This document shows positions 36,701 through 45,889 of a stretch of 64,000 nucleotides of DNA, piece by piece; the first letter of the stretch is position 1, and each line of letters opens with the position of its first letter. Below the pieces are notes generated by a model. The model saw only the letters and a program-made list of their open reading frames with translations, was not told where the DNA came from and ran no database searches. Both the position numbers and the translations under genes were made by a program. This DNA comes from Aequoribacter fuscus (GTDB taxonomy: Bacteria > Pseudomonadota > Gammaproteobacteria > Pseudomonadales > Halieaceae), in NCBI RefSeq assembly GCF_009910365.1, contig NZ_CP036423.1, forward strand, positions 1,736,001 to 1,800,000. The letters run 5' to 3'.

Positions 36701-38080
36701 GAAAGCATACTTGACCGATAGCTGCAAACGATTCATATCGCCATCGCGGCCATCTTCTAACTCCTTACTGGCAAACAACAGTTCACCGCCCAACATCAAT
36801 CCAGGCGCTGGTAAATACTGTAGGTTCGCGTGGAACGACTGATACTGTTTTGCCAAACCGCCGGCAGCGGCGTAATCAGACATCGAGGGGTTATCAGCGC
36901 TTGCGACAGAAGCAGAAAACACGCTGCGCCACTCAGGGGTCCAATAGTGCTCGTAGGCGAGCGTTAATGCGGTTTGATCGATGGTTTCGATATCCCCTTG
37001 GGCATTCAGGTAACCGTCGTTAAAGGCATTCAAGCCTAAGTAACGACCCAAGGCAGAGCCATAATTCAACATGTATTTGAGGTTATTCTTGCCCTCGGTA
37101 ACCACCTTACCCGCCAAGCTCAAACCGTACCCCATGGCCTTATCGTTCTCGCCCTCGAGCGCCAAATTACTGCGATCTTCATACTGAAGGGTACGCATGA
37201 CACCCGCTAGTGAGTACGAATGGCTGCCATCACCGCCGTTGTAGCGAACCACGATATCGGGCATGGCTTCAGCGTCATCTAAGCGCGTACCCGTCAAACT
37301 ATTCAAACGCGTCGCCGGATTCTCCAGAGCAAACTGATAGTTCCCGTTCGTCCAACGGATCATCGGCTGACGATTAAACAAAGTGCCTACCGGGCCAACA
37401 AAGTCTAAGACACCGGGTAAGGCACCCACGTTAAAGAAGGTCGACCACGTTTGACCTGCCAGTACCGATTTCCCAGGCTCGTAATCCCATTTTACGAACG
37501 CGTGACGCAAGCGCGGATTCCATGAATTAGAGATCCTCTCATCCCCTGCACCACTGAGCATAAAGTCCATTTCCACATGGCTCGAGATGGTGCCCGCGTC
37601 GGCGGGCGTTTTGGTTTTAAAGAATACCCTAGAGGTCTTGTTGTGAATGTTGGTGTTCGTGTAACTGTCGGTCTGCGCGCCCGGCCCCGACACAGGAATA
37701 AGCGATGCCACCAAAAAATCATCGATCAGACGATTACCTGGCTTACCCTCCTGATAGGTCGTGGTAATGCTGTCTAGCTGGATAAAGCCGCCGTAATCAA
37801 ACTCGGTGTTCGACAGTTTGCCCTTCATAGAGTCTAACGTGGCGACCGCGGTTTCTAAGCCGCTCGCTGTTTCGCTCGCTTGAACCTGTGTGGTCTGCAA
37901 GGTTTTGGCGTTTGCGTCAGTTTGCGATTGCGTCGCTGCAAGCATGGCTTTCAACTCCGCAATTTGAGCTTCCAAAGCATTGATACGCGACTCGACGTTC
38001 TCAGCACCACCCGATGCCAGCACCATTTGAGCGCTTAGCAACGGTACGCTTAAGGCCAAAGCCAATCGTTTTTTATTCAT
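36698..38080 (-). CDS. DcaP-like outer membrane porin
   Basis: The 460-residue protein starts MNKKRLALALSVPLLSAQMVLA (signal peptide). A coiled coil (about 25-85, VESRINALEAQIAELKAML) is followed by a beta-barrel (about 95-460) that opens FDYGGFIQLDSITT and ends in a terminal aromatic, KYAF, as outer-membrane barrels do. The layout matches DcaP-type trimeric channels for negatively charged solutes such as dicarboxylates. The longer open frame from 38134 lacks a signal. It is upstream of the symporter genes and probably passes the same acid through the outer membrane. Confidence 0.87.
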   Translation of the reverse strand: MNKKRLALALSVPLLSAQMVLASGGAENVESRINALEAQIAELKAMLAATQSQTDANAKTLQTTQVQASETASGLETAVATLDSMKGKLSNTEFDYGGFIQLDSITTTYQEGKPGNRLIDDFLVASLIPVSGPGAQTDSYTNTNIHNKTSRVFFKTKTPADAGTISSHVEMDFMLSGAGDERISNSWNPRLRHAFVKWDYEPGKSVLAGQTWSTFFNVGALPGVLDFVGPVGTLFNRQPMIRWTNGNYQFALENPATRLNSLTGTRLDDAEAMPDIVVRYNGGDGSHSYSLAGVMRTLQYEDRSNLALEGENDKAMGYGLSLAGKVVTEGKNNLKYMLNYGSALGRYLGLNAFNDGYLNAQGDIETIDQTALTLAYEHYWTPEWRSVFSASVASADNPSMSDYAAAGGLAKQYQSFHANLQYLPAPGLMLGGELLFASKELEDGRDGDMNRLQLSVKYAF

Positions 38081-38150
38081 ATTCTCTACCCCTTTTTTGG
38101 TTGTTGTTACCGCAGGAGGCAGTTTGCAGGGCATGAAAGACCGACGACTA

Positions 38151-38193
38151 TTAGACCTTAGTCAAGTTTTTAGCGAATTTAGACCAAAGTCGA
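38151..38193. promoter_or_regulatory. Two AGAC-N4-GTC boxes between porin and crbR-like gene
   Basis: Box one is TTAGACCTTAGTCAAG (38151-38166) and box two TTTAGACCAAAGTCGA (38178-38193), with AGAC starts 28 bases apart. Both share AGAC-N4-GTC with the box at 36685. They lie 71 to 113 bases upstream of the porin ATG, a position suited to activation of the porin gene. Confidence 0.5.
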
Positions 38194-38262
38194 CTGCGCG
38201 AATTAAGAAAGACGCTTACACTTCACCCGTCGAGTCACTCTTTGATTCGATGACATAGCCCT

Positions 38263-38308
38263 TGGTGGCAATGCCACCAGTTAGCCGGGACTTGCTCCCG
38301 GCTTTTTT
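38263..38308 (+). terminator. Tandem hairpins with T-run upstream of crbR-like gene (terminator; possible sRNA end)
   Basis: TGGTGGC-AAT-GCCACCA (38263-38279) is followed by AGCCGGGA-CTTGC-TCCCGGCT and six T residues (38283-38308). The second hairpin is a textbook intrinsic terminator on the plus strand, yet no plus-strand gene precedes it in this gap. It could end a small RNA starting near 38195 or act as an attenuator in the crbR leader. Confidence 0.7.
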
Positions 38309-38313
38309 ATTGG

Positions 38314-38328
38314 TAGACTTTGGTGACT
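38314..38328. promoter_or_regulatory. Weaker AGAC box just before the crbR-like gene
   Basis: TAGACTTTGGTGACT keeps one AGAC half-site and a degenerate partner; read on the other strand it contains CACCAAAGTCTA, close to the 38178 box. It is 22 bases before the crbR-like ATG and could serve autoregulation. Confidence is low because only half of it is conserved. Confidence 0.3.
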
Positions 38329-38350
38329 CCCGAATGACTGGCTAGGGCTA

Positions 38351-39013
38351 ATGACAATAAAAACCATATTAATTGCCGACGATCACCCGCTCTTCTCTGG
38401 TGCCATTGGCGGCATTCTCAAAGATTTGCTACCTGACCACCAGATTTTATCAGCACCAGATGTTGATTCCCTGCAAAAGGTGGCTGAGCGCGAGACGGAG
38501 CTATCCCTGCTTTTACTCGACTTAAACATGCCAGGAGCCGTTGGATTTTCTGCCTTGTCATGGTTTGTCGGTAATTTTCCCGCTACCCCGGTTATTATGA
38601 TTTCAGCCAATGGGCACAGTACGACCGTTCGAAAAGCCTTGGACTTTGGAGCCGCTGCGTTCATCGAAAAATCAGCGGATAAAGCAACAATCGAACAATG
38701 TGTGCTGGCGGTTTTACACGGGGAAACGGGGCTGCACCCGAACCTGACAATCAGCTCCCGCCCGACACAATTGGAAACGATCGACACGGCCGCCGCGATC
38801 GCATCGCTCACACCGCAACAACTCAAAGTCGCATCTATGCTCGTAGAGGGATTACTCAACAAACAGATTGCCTACGAGTTGAATGTCAAAGAAGCTACAA
38901 TCAAAGCGCACATGACAGAGATCATGCGCAAACTCGGTGTGTTTTCGCGGACTCAAGCTGTTCTTGCCCTGAGTCAATTAGCCGCTGAGCAACCCCAAGA
39001 GCACGCTCCGTAA
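38351..39013 (+). CDS. LuxR/NarL-family response regulator (CrbR-like)
   Basis: A 220-residue response regulator: receiver domain (about 3-125) with acidic pocket ADDHP, phospho-acceptor Asp57 in LLLLDLNMPG and Lys in FIEKSAD, then a LuxR-type HTH (about 148-212; SLTPQQLKVASMLVEGLLNKQIAYEL, here abbreviated by its LTPQQ and LLNKQIA cores). It is tail-to-tail with the symporter-fused hybrid kinase and next to a carboxylate symporter and porin. That is the context of CrbR (ErdR in Pseudomonas), which activates acetyl-CoA synthetase and acetate uptake genes. Confidence 0.85.
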   Translation: MTIKTILIADDHPLFSGAIGGILKDLLPDHQILSAPDVDSLQKVAERETELSLLLLDLNMPGAVGFSALSWFVGNFPATPVIMISANGHSTTVRKALDFGAAAFIEKSADKATIEQCVLAVLHGETGLHPNLTISSRPTQLETIDTAAAIASLTPQQLKVASMLVEGLLNKQIAYELNVKEATIKAHMTEIMRKLGVFSRTQAVLALSQLAAEQPQEHAP

Positions 39014-39041
39014 TGCGGGCCAAACGGCGGGCAACCAAGCG

Positions 39042-42000
39042 TTAGGATTTACTCAGTAACGCGGATACCAGGGCTTGCAACCGTCCTACATTTACGGGCT
39101 TGGGCATAAATCTGAACCCAGCCTCTGCGACTGCTTTGCGCACAGAATCTGAATCATCGGCGCTGATTACAACCACGGGTAGCTGCTTATCCAAAACACT
39201 CAACCACTGTGTAATGACATCGACACCCCGAGTGCCGTCGTCCAAATGATAATCCACTAAAGCGACATCAATGCTCTGTGCAACGGGAGCAGGAAGACTC
39301 ATTAATTCCCGTTCGTGAGTGAGGGTCGTGACCTGTAAACCCATGGCGGTAATCAATTGCTCCATACCCGCAACAATCGTCTGATCATTGTCAAGGCACA
39401 GCACCCGGCCCGAGGCAGTGCGCGGCGCCAAGGATTCTGTTGTAATGGCAGGCGCTGTCGTGCTCGGCGTAACCACAGGCACAAGCACACTGAATAACGA
39501 GCCTCTTCCCTCTTCGGACCTCATATCAAGCTTAATATTGAGCAAATCGCAGTAACGTTGAACAATCGCCAGGCCCAAACCCAAGCCATCGTCCTGACTC
39601 GCGTCCCCTCGCCCTATCCGTTCGAACTCCTGAAACACTCGGGCCTGATCGGCGAGCGAAATGCCACGACCTGTGTCCCAGACTTGAATTTCTGCGTGAG
39701 CGGCTCGTCGCCGCACACCAACCAACACTTTGCCACGATCGGTATAACGGATGGCGTTACCAATAAGGTTCTGCAGGATGCGTGTGAGCATCGCCGGATC
39801 AACCCTAAGCCAAAGTGTTGAAGGCACGCACCGCAAGGTCAGCCCTTTTGATTCCCCAATCGCTTTAAGCTCGGCGAGTACAGGGCTGAGCACATCGAGC
39901 AAAGCCACGTCGACGACTGCGGGTTCGTGCCTACCAGAATCGAGCCGACTGATTTCTCGAAGATCCGTGATAAGACGTTCCGCCCGCCGCAAGGACTGAT
40001 CAATGTGAGTGACCAAACCCGGATTCACTTCGCCACCTTGTGACAGATTTTGCTGCAAACTTGCCGTAAATAGTCGCGCTGCATGAATCGGTTGCAACAA
40101 ATCATGACTGGTCGCCGACATGAAGTGCGACTTGCTGCGCCCAGCGTCACGCAACTGCGATTCGACTTCGGCTCTCAAGCGATTCTCTTTGCGCAATTGG
40201 GTGTTCGTCTCGAGCAGCGTCTTCGTACCGGAGGCAACCTCGGCTTCGAGTGCGACTCGCGTATCCTGCAACTGTGCCAATAAATCGTGATAATCAGAGA
40301 CTTCGATGTACGTTGTCACGAAGCCGCCCTGTGGCAGCGGATTTCCGCGAATATCGATCACTTTACCATTCGGTAGCGTTCTCTCAATCCTGTGAGGGTT
40401 GCCTTCACGTAACCAACCAAGCCGCTTCTCGATTTCGCTGTCAATGTCGCCCTCTCGTGTATTTAAGATGCCTCGTTGTGCATTAAAGCGATAAACACGT
40501 TCGATTGGACAGCCCGAGTATAAAAAGCGTGGCGGATAATCGAACAGTTCCTCATAGCGTTTATTCCAAGCAACCAGTCGTAGTTCAGGGTCTACCACAG
40601 CAATGCCTTGAGTTAAGTTTTCTACCGCACTCTCCAGCAGAGACCGGTTAATACTGTTGTGCTTACTGGCATCGGTCACCATTCCAGCAAGATCTTGAAA
40701 TGCGAGCTGTTGTCCATACTCTAGCTGTTCCATAGCTCGGTGTGCCGATGCCACGCCAATGATATCAGCCAATATGGATTCGACTCGTTCGACCACAAAT
40801 TTTGGCGCACGATCTCCGGGCAGAAGACGTTGCTCATAGGCACTCTCAAACTCCCGCCATAAACTCTGATAGGCATGATCGCGCAGAAACGGCGTCAAGA
40901 GCGCCTGAATCTGACTCACCCTGACTAAGGTCAAGGAAAAATCCAGCTGAGTGGCATCCCGCTCGGCTTCCGGGAAAAACAAGGCGACCTGGCGTTTGTC
41001 CGAGGCAGCCATTGGCAAAAGCAACGACAGCAGTATCAGCGTGACTAGGTTAAAGCCCAGACTCCAGAATGTGGCATTGGCAATAACCGAGCCCAAATCG
41101 AGGTTTAGAAAGCGCGACGGCGACAGCCAAGTCAAACCCCAAGGTCCGGCGCTAAGCCACTCATACTGCCCAGCAAATACGAAAGGTATGACGCAAGTGT
41201 AAAACCACAAAGACAAACCCAAACACATACCCAGCATTACGGCGACGCCATGCGCCTTGCGCCAATACAAGCCGGCAATTAAACCGGGAGCCACCTGCGC
41301 TGCCCCTAAAAACGACATAAAGCCAATCGAGGTCAACCACGTCACATTCACCAGCACCTCTGTAACCCACCACGCGGCAACCATAATCACCACGATCAGT
41401 AAGCGCCTGACCCGCTTTAAATTATCGCCCAAGCGCAGCAGACTCGAAGGCGTGCCGGCGCTCAATCGCATCAGTGCAGGCGCCACCACTTCGTTGGTGA
41501 GCATAATCGATAAACTTAAGGTTGCGATAATCGCCATGGACGTCGCTGCTGAGATACCACCAATAAATGCCGCGGTGGCCACCCAAGGTGCGTCGAGCGC
41601 GAGCGGGATCATTTGCACCCATGTATCAGGGCTGACTTGCTGATTCTCCCCAAACAATATAGTCCCCGCTTGACTGATCGGAATAACCAGCAGCAGAAAG
41701 CACAATAAATACAGTGGGAACACCCAGCGACTTAAACCCACTCTAGTGCCTTCTTGTAGTTCCACCACGCTGACGTGGAATTGTCTTGGTAAACATAAAA
41801 TGGCTAACGCGCTCAGCAAGGTTTTGGCAATGAAATCGGCATCTAACGTTGCTGACTGAAGCGGGGGCATAAAATTGGGGATCGGATCTAAGGCACTGTC
41901 TTCCCCCAAATAGTCAAGCGCAAAAAATGCCACCACCAAAAAAGACACCAGTTTTATGAGCGATTCGAAGGCAATAGCCGACATAACACCAGCGTGCCGC

Positions 42001-42569
42001 TCACTGCCATCTAAGCGTCGAGCGCCAAACAGCACTGTAAAAATTGCCAATAGCCCCGCAATCAGTGGGACACTTTGCGTGTCCAATTGTTGGAAGGTTT
42101 GATCGGCAAAGTGCACATTGATCATTTGCCATGCTTGAGCCAAGGCTTTGAACTGCAGGGCGATGTAGGGCACCACCGCAGCGACAGCAACCACCGTTAC
42201 GATAAGCGCTAAAGAAGGTCGCTTTCCAAACCGAGCCGACAGGTAATCGGCCAACGATGTGACTCGCTGCTTTCGCCGAGTATCGACCATGCGTTTGAAT
42301 ACCGGCCAGGCCAAGATCATTATCAAGATTGGACCGAGATAGATCGGTGCGTGCGCCCAAGCGCTGGTGTTAGCCGTGCCCACCGCGCCATAAAACGTCC
42401 AAGAAGAGCAATACACACCAAGCGAGAGTGCATACACCAACCCGCGAATGGTCTTGCCAGACAATAGCGAGCGGCCAGCCTCAACTCGGCGATCCGCTAG
42501 CCAGGCCACTAAAAACAAGACAAAGATGTAGGCGATACCAAGCGTCGCTAGCAGCGTTGGTGAAATCAT
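39042..42569 (-). CDS. Symporter-domain hybrid histidine kinase (CrbS-like)
   Basis: The 1175-residue protein fuses an N-terminal Na+/solute-symporter domain (about 1-515, 12-13 transmembrane helices) to a PAS domain (about 650-765), a histidine kinase core and a C-terminal receiver. The phosphorylated His822 lies in SHDLLQP, Asn938 in LIGNAIRY, the G boxes in WDTGRGIS and GLGLGLAI, receiver Asp1106 in ALVDYHLDDG and Lys1157 in MPKP. CrbS/MxtR kinases have this architecture and couple acetate-type signals to CrbR. The partner regulator is immediately downstream on the opposite strand. Confidence 0.9.
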   Translation of the reverse strand: MISPTLLATLGIAYIFVLFLVAWLADRRVEAGRSLLSGKTIRGLVYALSLGVYCSSWTFYGAVGTANTSAWAHAPIYLGPILIMILAWPVFKRMVDTRRKQRVTSLADYLSARFGKRPSLALIVTVVAVAAVVPYIALQFKALAQAWQMINVHFADQTFQQLDTQSVPLIAGLLAIFTVLFGARRLDGSERHAGVMSAIAFESLIKLVSFLVVAFFALDYLGEDSALDPIPNFMPPLQSATLDADFIAKTLLSALAILCLPRQFHVSVVELQEGTRVGLSRWVFPLYLLCFLLLVIPISQAGTILFGENQQVSPDTWVQMIPLALDAPWVATAAFIGGISAATSMAIIATLSLSIMLTNEVVAPALMRLSAGTPSSLLRLGDNLKRVRRLLIVVIMVAAWWVTEVLVNVTWLTSIGFMSFLGAAQVAPGLIAGLYWRKAHGVAVMLGMCLGLSLWFYTCVIPFVFAGQYEWLSAGPWGLTWLSPSRFLNLDLGSVIANATFWSLGFNLVTLILLSLLLPMAASDKRQVALFFPEAERDATQLDFSLTLVRVSQIQALLTPFLRDHAYQSLWREFESAYEQRLLPGDRAPKFVVERVESILADIIGVASAHRAMEQLEYGQQLAFQDLAGMVTDASKHNSINRSLLESAVENLTQGIAVVDPELRLVAWNKRYEELFDYPPRFLYSGCPIERVYRFNAQRGILNTREGDIDSEIEKRLGWLREGNPHRIERTLPNGKVIDIRGNPLPQGGFVTTYIEVSDYHDLLAQLQDTRVALEAEVASGTKTLLETNTQLRKENRLRAEVESQLRDAGRSKSHFMSATSHDLLQPIHAARLFTASLQQNLSQGGEVNPGLVTHIDQSLRRAERLITDLREISRLDSGRHEPAVVDVALLDVLSPVLAELKAIGESKGLTLRCVPSTLWLRVDPAMLTRILQNLIGNAIRYTDRGKVLVGVRRRAAHAEIQVWDTGRGISLADQARVFQEFERIGRGDASQDDGLGLGLAIVQRYCDLLNIKLDMRSEEGRGSLFSVLVPVVTPSTTAPAITTESLAPRTASGRVLCLDNDQTIVAGMEQLITAMGLQVTTLTHERELMSLPAPVAQSIDVALVDYHLDDGTRGVDVITQWLSVLDKQLPVVVISADDSDSVRKAVAEAGFRFMPKPVNVGRLQALVSALLSKS

Positions 42570-42629
42570 TGCTTCCCCTTTTTTTATCAGAGAAGCATAC
42601 CTCAGGAGCCGCGAGCTAGGAACTATTGG

Positions 42630-44456
42630 TCAGCTTAGAAGAGTAAATGCACACCAAGCCAAGGCATAAGACAGCAGTCCATAACCGACCAGTAACTGAA
42701 GTGGCAGCTTAGCACTACCGCCTTCGCGGTAGAGCGTTGCTAGCGTCGAGACGCATTGTGCCGCGACCGCGAAAAACACCAGCAGCGCAACGCCAGACGC
42801 CAAAGGCAAACCGCTCTCTTGAACTCTGGTCGCCAAAGATACCACGTTCTCGGTCGCATCCTCGATACCGTACAGCGTCCCCAAAGTACCCACAAACACC
42901 TCGCGTGCCACGAAAGACGCTAAAATCGCGATACCATACTTCCAATCTAAGCCAAGTGGTTGGAATACAGGTTCGATCAAACGGCCCGCCCAGGCTAAAT
43001 AAGACTGCGATAAATCCTGTCCTTGATTAGGGAAATAGCCTAAAAACCAAATTAACATGGTAATCCAAAAAATAACGGGGCCAGCCTTCTTAACGAAATA
43101 CCCCGCACGCTGGATAGCGCCTCTCAGAATAGATTGCCACGAGGGTAGTCGATAGGGTGGCATCTCAAGCACGAAAGGTGCATCTTGCTCTTCGTCCGGC
43201 GTAACCCGCGAAATTGCCGCTGTCACCAGCAAAGCAGTTACAATCCCGAATAAGTAAATGCCGAACATCGCCAAACCCTGTAATCCTAACAGACCACCGG
43301 CTATTGACTCGTTGGGAATAAAGGCCGCGATCAGCAGCGCATAAACCGGTAAACGCGCCGAGCAAGGCATCAAGGGGATGGCCATATAGGTGAGCCAGCG
43401 CTTGCGGGGCGATTCTATGGTACGTGCCGCGTAAATTGCCGGAATGGCGCACGCCACGCCACTGAGCATAGGCACGAAACTCTTACCCGTTAGCCCAAAA
43501 GCATTGAGGGGCCTATGGCAAATCACCGCCGCACGCGCGAGATAGCCAGAATCTTCGAGAGTACCGACCACCAAAGTCAGCACAAAAATTTGCGGCACAA
43601 ACACTAAAAAGGCACCCACACCGCCAAAAATTGCGTCTCGGACGAAATCTGCGGCAAGTTGATTGCCGATATAGGGCACTATGCCCTCGGCAGCCCACCC
43701 CAGGGAGGCTTCGACGGCATCCATCATCGGAGCAGCCCAAGTGAAAATGGCCTGGAACAGAGAGAACATAATTACAAAAAACGCCAATCCACCACTGACT
43801 GAGTGTAAAAAGAAATCATCTAAGCGGCTATGGCTTTTGAGTAGTAAGTCGCCTTTTGGTCCGTAAGTGTGTGCGAGCTGCTCGGCCCGATTGCGCTCCC
43901 ATCCCTCATCCCTAGCAAGCAAGTTTGAGTCTGCTGCTGGAGTGGTCAAGTTATCGGAAGATAGCACCTGCTGCAGGCGCTCCAACCCGAACCCAGATTT
44001 AGCGGATACGCCAATCACGGGTGCACCTAATTCTCGGCCCAGCCCATCGAGATCGAGCCTAAGTTTGTGCTTGTCCAGAATATCGACCATGTTACACGCC
44101 ACCACGAAGGGCAGGTCTGCGGCGACACAAGCCTCACGCACTTGAAGGGCAAAAAATAAGCCTTTCTCCAGGCGGGTGGCGTCGAGTACGCAGAGCACGG
44201 CTTTCGTCTCATCGATCTTCTGAATGGCCTGCTGAAATGCCTTGACTGCGATTTCCTCTTCGCCGGAAATGGTGTGCAAGGAATAAACACCTGGGAAATC
44301 AACCAACTGTAAGGTGGCGTCAAAACTGGCTCTCCCCGTGTGGGTACTGACGGTAACGCCAGGAAAGTTTGCCACTTTCTGCTTCAGACCAGTCAAACGA
44401 TTGAACAACAGGGTTTTACCCGAATTGGGGCTCCCAACCACTAATACATCTTTCAT
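42630..44456 (-). CDS. feoB: Ferrous iron transport protein B
   Basis: The 608-residue protein has an N-terminal GTPase domain: G1 GSPNSGKT (7-14), G3 DFPGVYSL near 53, G4 NMVD near 117. Next come a helical guanine-dissociation-inhibitor-like region and two Gate motifs in a C-terminal membrane domain (about 200-608). FeoB moves Fe2+ across the inner membrane. It is shorter than E. coli FeoB (773). ATG 44456 overlaps the feoA stop (ATGA); a GTG at 44459 is an alternative start. The feoA Fur box upstream makes iron-dependent repression likely. Confidence 0.94.
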   Translation of the reverse strand: MKDVLVVGSPNSGKTLLFNRLTGLKQKVANFPGVTVSTHTGRASFDATLQLVDFPGVYSLHTISGEEEIAVKAFQQAIQKIDETKAVLCVLDATRLEKGLFFALQVREACVAADLPFVVACNMVDILDKHKLRLDLDGLGRELGAPVIGVSAKSGFGLERLQQVLSSDNLTTPAADSNLLARDEGWERNRAEQLAHTYGPKGDLLLKSHSRLDDFFLHSVSGGLAFFVIMFSLFQAIFTWAAPMMDAVEASLGWAAEGIVPYIGNQLAADFVRDAIFGGVGAFLVFVPQIFVLTLVVGTLEDSGYLARAAVICHRPLNAFGLTGKSFVPMLSGVACAIPAIYAARTIESPRKRWLTYMAIPLMPCSARLPVYALLIAAFIPNESIAGGLLGLQGLAMFGIYLFGIVTALLVTAAISRVTPDEEQDAPFVLEMPPYRLPSWQSILRGAIQRAGYFVKKAGPVIFWITMLIWFLGYFPNQGQDLSQSYLAWAGRLIEPVFQPLGLDWKYGIAILASFVAREVFVGTLGTLYGIEDATENVVSLATRVQESGLPLASGVALLVFFAVAAQCVSTLATLYREGGSAKLPLQLLVGYGLLSYALAWCAFTLLS

Positions 44457-44704
44457 CACGCCAATCTCTCTACGTAAATTGCGCGGGCAACAAGTTTGTC
44501 CAAGGAGTACACCGCGTTATCAACACGGTACAGTTTAGGCGCACCCAGACTTGGGGCTGCAGTGCAGATGACCTTCGCGCCAGGACGAAAACCCAGCTCG
44601 CGGAGCCGACGGCAATAGTGTTCGGCAAGTGCGTCTGAATAACGTGCAATCAGCACGGTATCCCCGCGCTGTAACTGCCACAATGAAAGGGACTGTTGAT
44701 CCAA
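44456..44704 (-). CDS. feoA: Ferrous iron transport protein A
   Basis: An 82-residue SH3-like FeoA protein. The LWQLQRGDTVLIARY start, LRELGFRPGAKVICTA and PSLGAPKLYRVDNAVYSL segments fit the FeoA fold. FeoA is a small cytoplasmic partner needed for FeoB-dependent Fe2+ uptake. Its stop overlaps the feoB start, giving the classical feoAB pair; no feoC is seen. A Fur box lies 52-78 bases upstream of the ATG. Confidence 0.9.
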   Translation of the reverse strand: MDQQSLSLWQLQRGDTVLIARYSDALAEHYCRRLRELGFRPGAKVICTAAPSLGAPKLYRVDNAVYSLDKLVARAIYVERLA

Positions 44705-44755
44705 TCTAAACCTCGAAACGGCACACGATAGACGCCGAACATTAACAGATTTAAA

Positions 44756-44782
44756 TGCAAATGGTAATACTTATCATTTGCA
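44756..44782 (-). promoter_or_regulatory. Fur box upstream of feoAB
   Basis: TGCAAATG (44756-44763) and CATTTGCA (44775-44782) form 8-base arms around an 11-base centre. The core AATGGTAATACTTATCATT (44760-44778) closely follows the 19-bp Fur consensus built on ATGATAAT-type half-sites. It sits in the 101-base gap before feoA. Confidence 0.8.
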
Positions 44783-44805
44783 AAAACCAAGGTCGCGGGT
44801 GTTGA

Positions 44806-45858
44806 CTACAGCCGTCCCGATTTGACCACAGCATCGGCTAAGCCCTCTAGCGCGCGCTCCGTATCTTCCCAGCTAATGCAGGCATCGGTGATGCTTTGAC
44901 CGTAGGTCAACGCCTGCGTATCGATAACATCTTGACGCCCGCCGACGATATTGCTCTCAATCATCACTCCGAAAATACTGCGGCTACCTCGTGCAACTTG
45001 TGTTGCGATATCGTTGATGACGTCCATCTGACGCGCAGGATTCTTTCTAGAATTGGCGTGGCTTGCATCAATCATAATGCGCTGAGGTAGACCTGCTTTT
45101 ATCAGCATTGCTGCCGTATCATCGACCGAGAACATGTCATAGTTGGGGTGCTTACCACCCCGCAGAATGACATGACAATCTTCGTTTCCGACGGTTTGAA
45201 AAATCGCCGAATGGCCTTGCTTTGTGACCGACAAAAAATGATGAGGGTTAGAAGCTGACTTAATCGCGTCGATGGCAACTTGAATGTCTCCATCCGTAGC
45301 GTTTTTAAAACCGACGGGGCATGACAAGCCTGAGGCCAACTCTCGATGTGTTTGGCTCTCGGTGGTGCGTGCGCCGATTGCACCCCACGAAACCAAATCA
45401 GCAATGTATTGAGGACTGATTAAATCTAAATATTCGGTACCGGCCGGCAACCCGAGTTCGGCCAACTCTGCCAACAGACGTCGCGCTAGGCCCAAACCTT
45501 TATTGATTTTGAAGGTGTTGTTCAGGTCCGGGTCGTTAATGAGGCCTTTCCAGCCCACGGTCGTTCTAGGCTTTTCAAAATAGACACGCATGACCACCTC
45601 AAGCTCGTTGGCATAGCGTTCACGCAGCGCTAATAGACGGTGGGCATAATCCATCGCCGCTACTGGGTCATGAATGGAACACGGCCCAACAACCACGACT
45701 AAACGAGGATCGTCATCGTTCAGCACGTTGTGAATGGCAGACCGAGCGCGTGAAACCGTGTGTACGGCCACCTCGGTTGCCGGGATTTCGGCTACCAGGG
45801 CCTCTGGCGCAACCAGTTCTATGATTTTATTGATCCGAGTATCGTCCGTGGTGGTCAT
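44806..45858 (-). CDS. aroG: 3-deoxy-7-phosphoheptulonate (DAHP) synthase, class I
   Basis: The 350-residue enzyme condenses phosphoenolpyruvate with erythrose 4-phosphate, the first step of the shikimate pathway. Visible motifs are VVVGPCSIHDP (metal Cys), RVYFEKPRTTVGWKGLINDP, GARTTESQTHRELASG, RGGKHPNYD and IDASHANSRKNP (metal His region), all typical of the AroF/G/H type. Start MTTTDDTRINKI at 45858 is chosen over 45888 since AGAGG precedes it. Which feedback amino acid controls it cannot be read with confidence, so the gene symbol is generic. It follows the DUF501 gene by 31 bases. Confidence 0.93.
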   Translation of the reverse strand: MTTTDDTRINKIIELVAPEALVAEIPATEVAVHTVSRARSAIHNVLNDDDPRLVVVVGPCSIHDPVAAMDYAHRLLALRERYANELEVVMRVYFEKPRTTVGWKGLINDPDLNNTFKINKGLGLARRLLAELAELGLPAGTEYLDLISPQYIADLVSWGAIGARTTESQTHRELASGLSCPVGFKNATDGDIQVAIDAIKSASNPHHFLSVTKQGHSAIFQTVGNEDCHVILRGGKHPNYDMFSVDDTAAMLIKAGLPQRIMIDASHANSRKNPARQMDVINDIATQVARGSRSIFGVMIESNIVGGRQDVIDTQALTYGQSITDACISWEDTERALEGLADAVVKSGRL

Positions 45859-45889
45859 TGAGCTTCTACCTCTTACTTTTTCTGCCACA

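Noticed and set aside
38263-38308. Reading the tandem hairpins as the terminator of the DcaP-like porin
   Set aside because: The porin is transcribed away from this site on the minus strand, and the T-run is on the plus strand.
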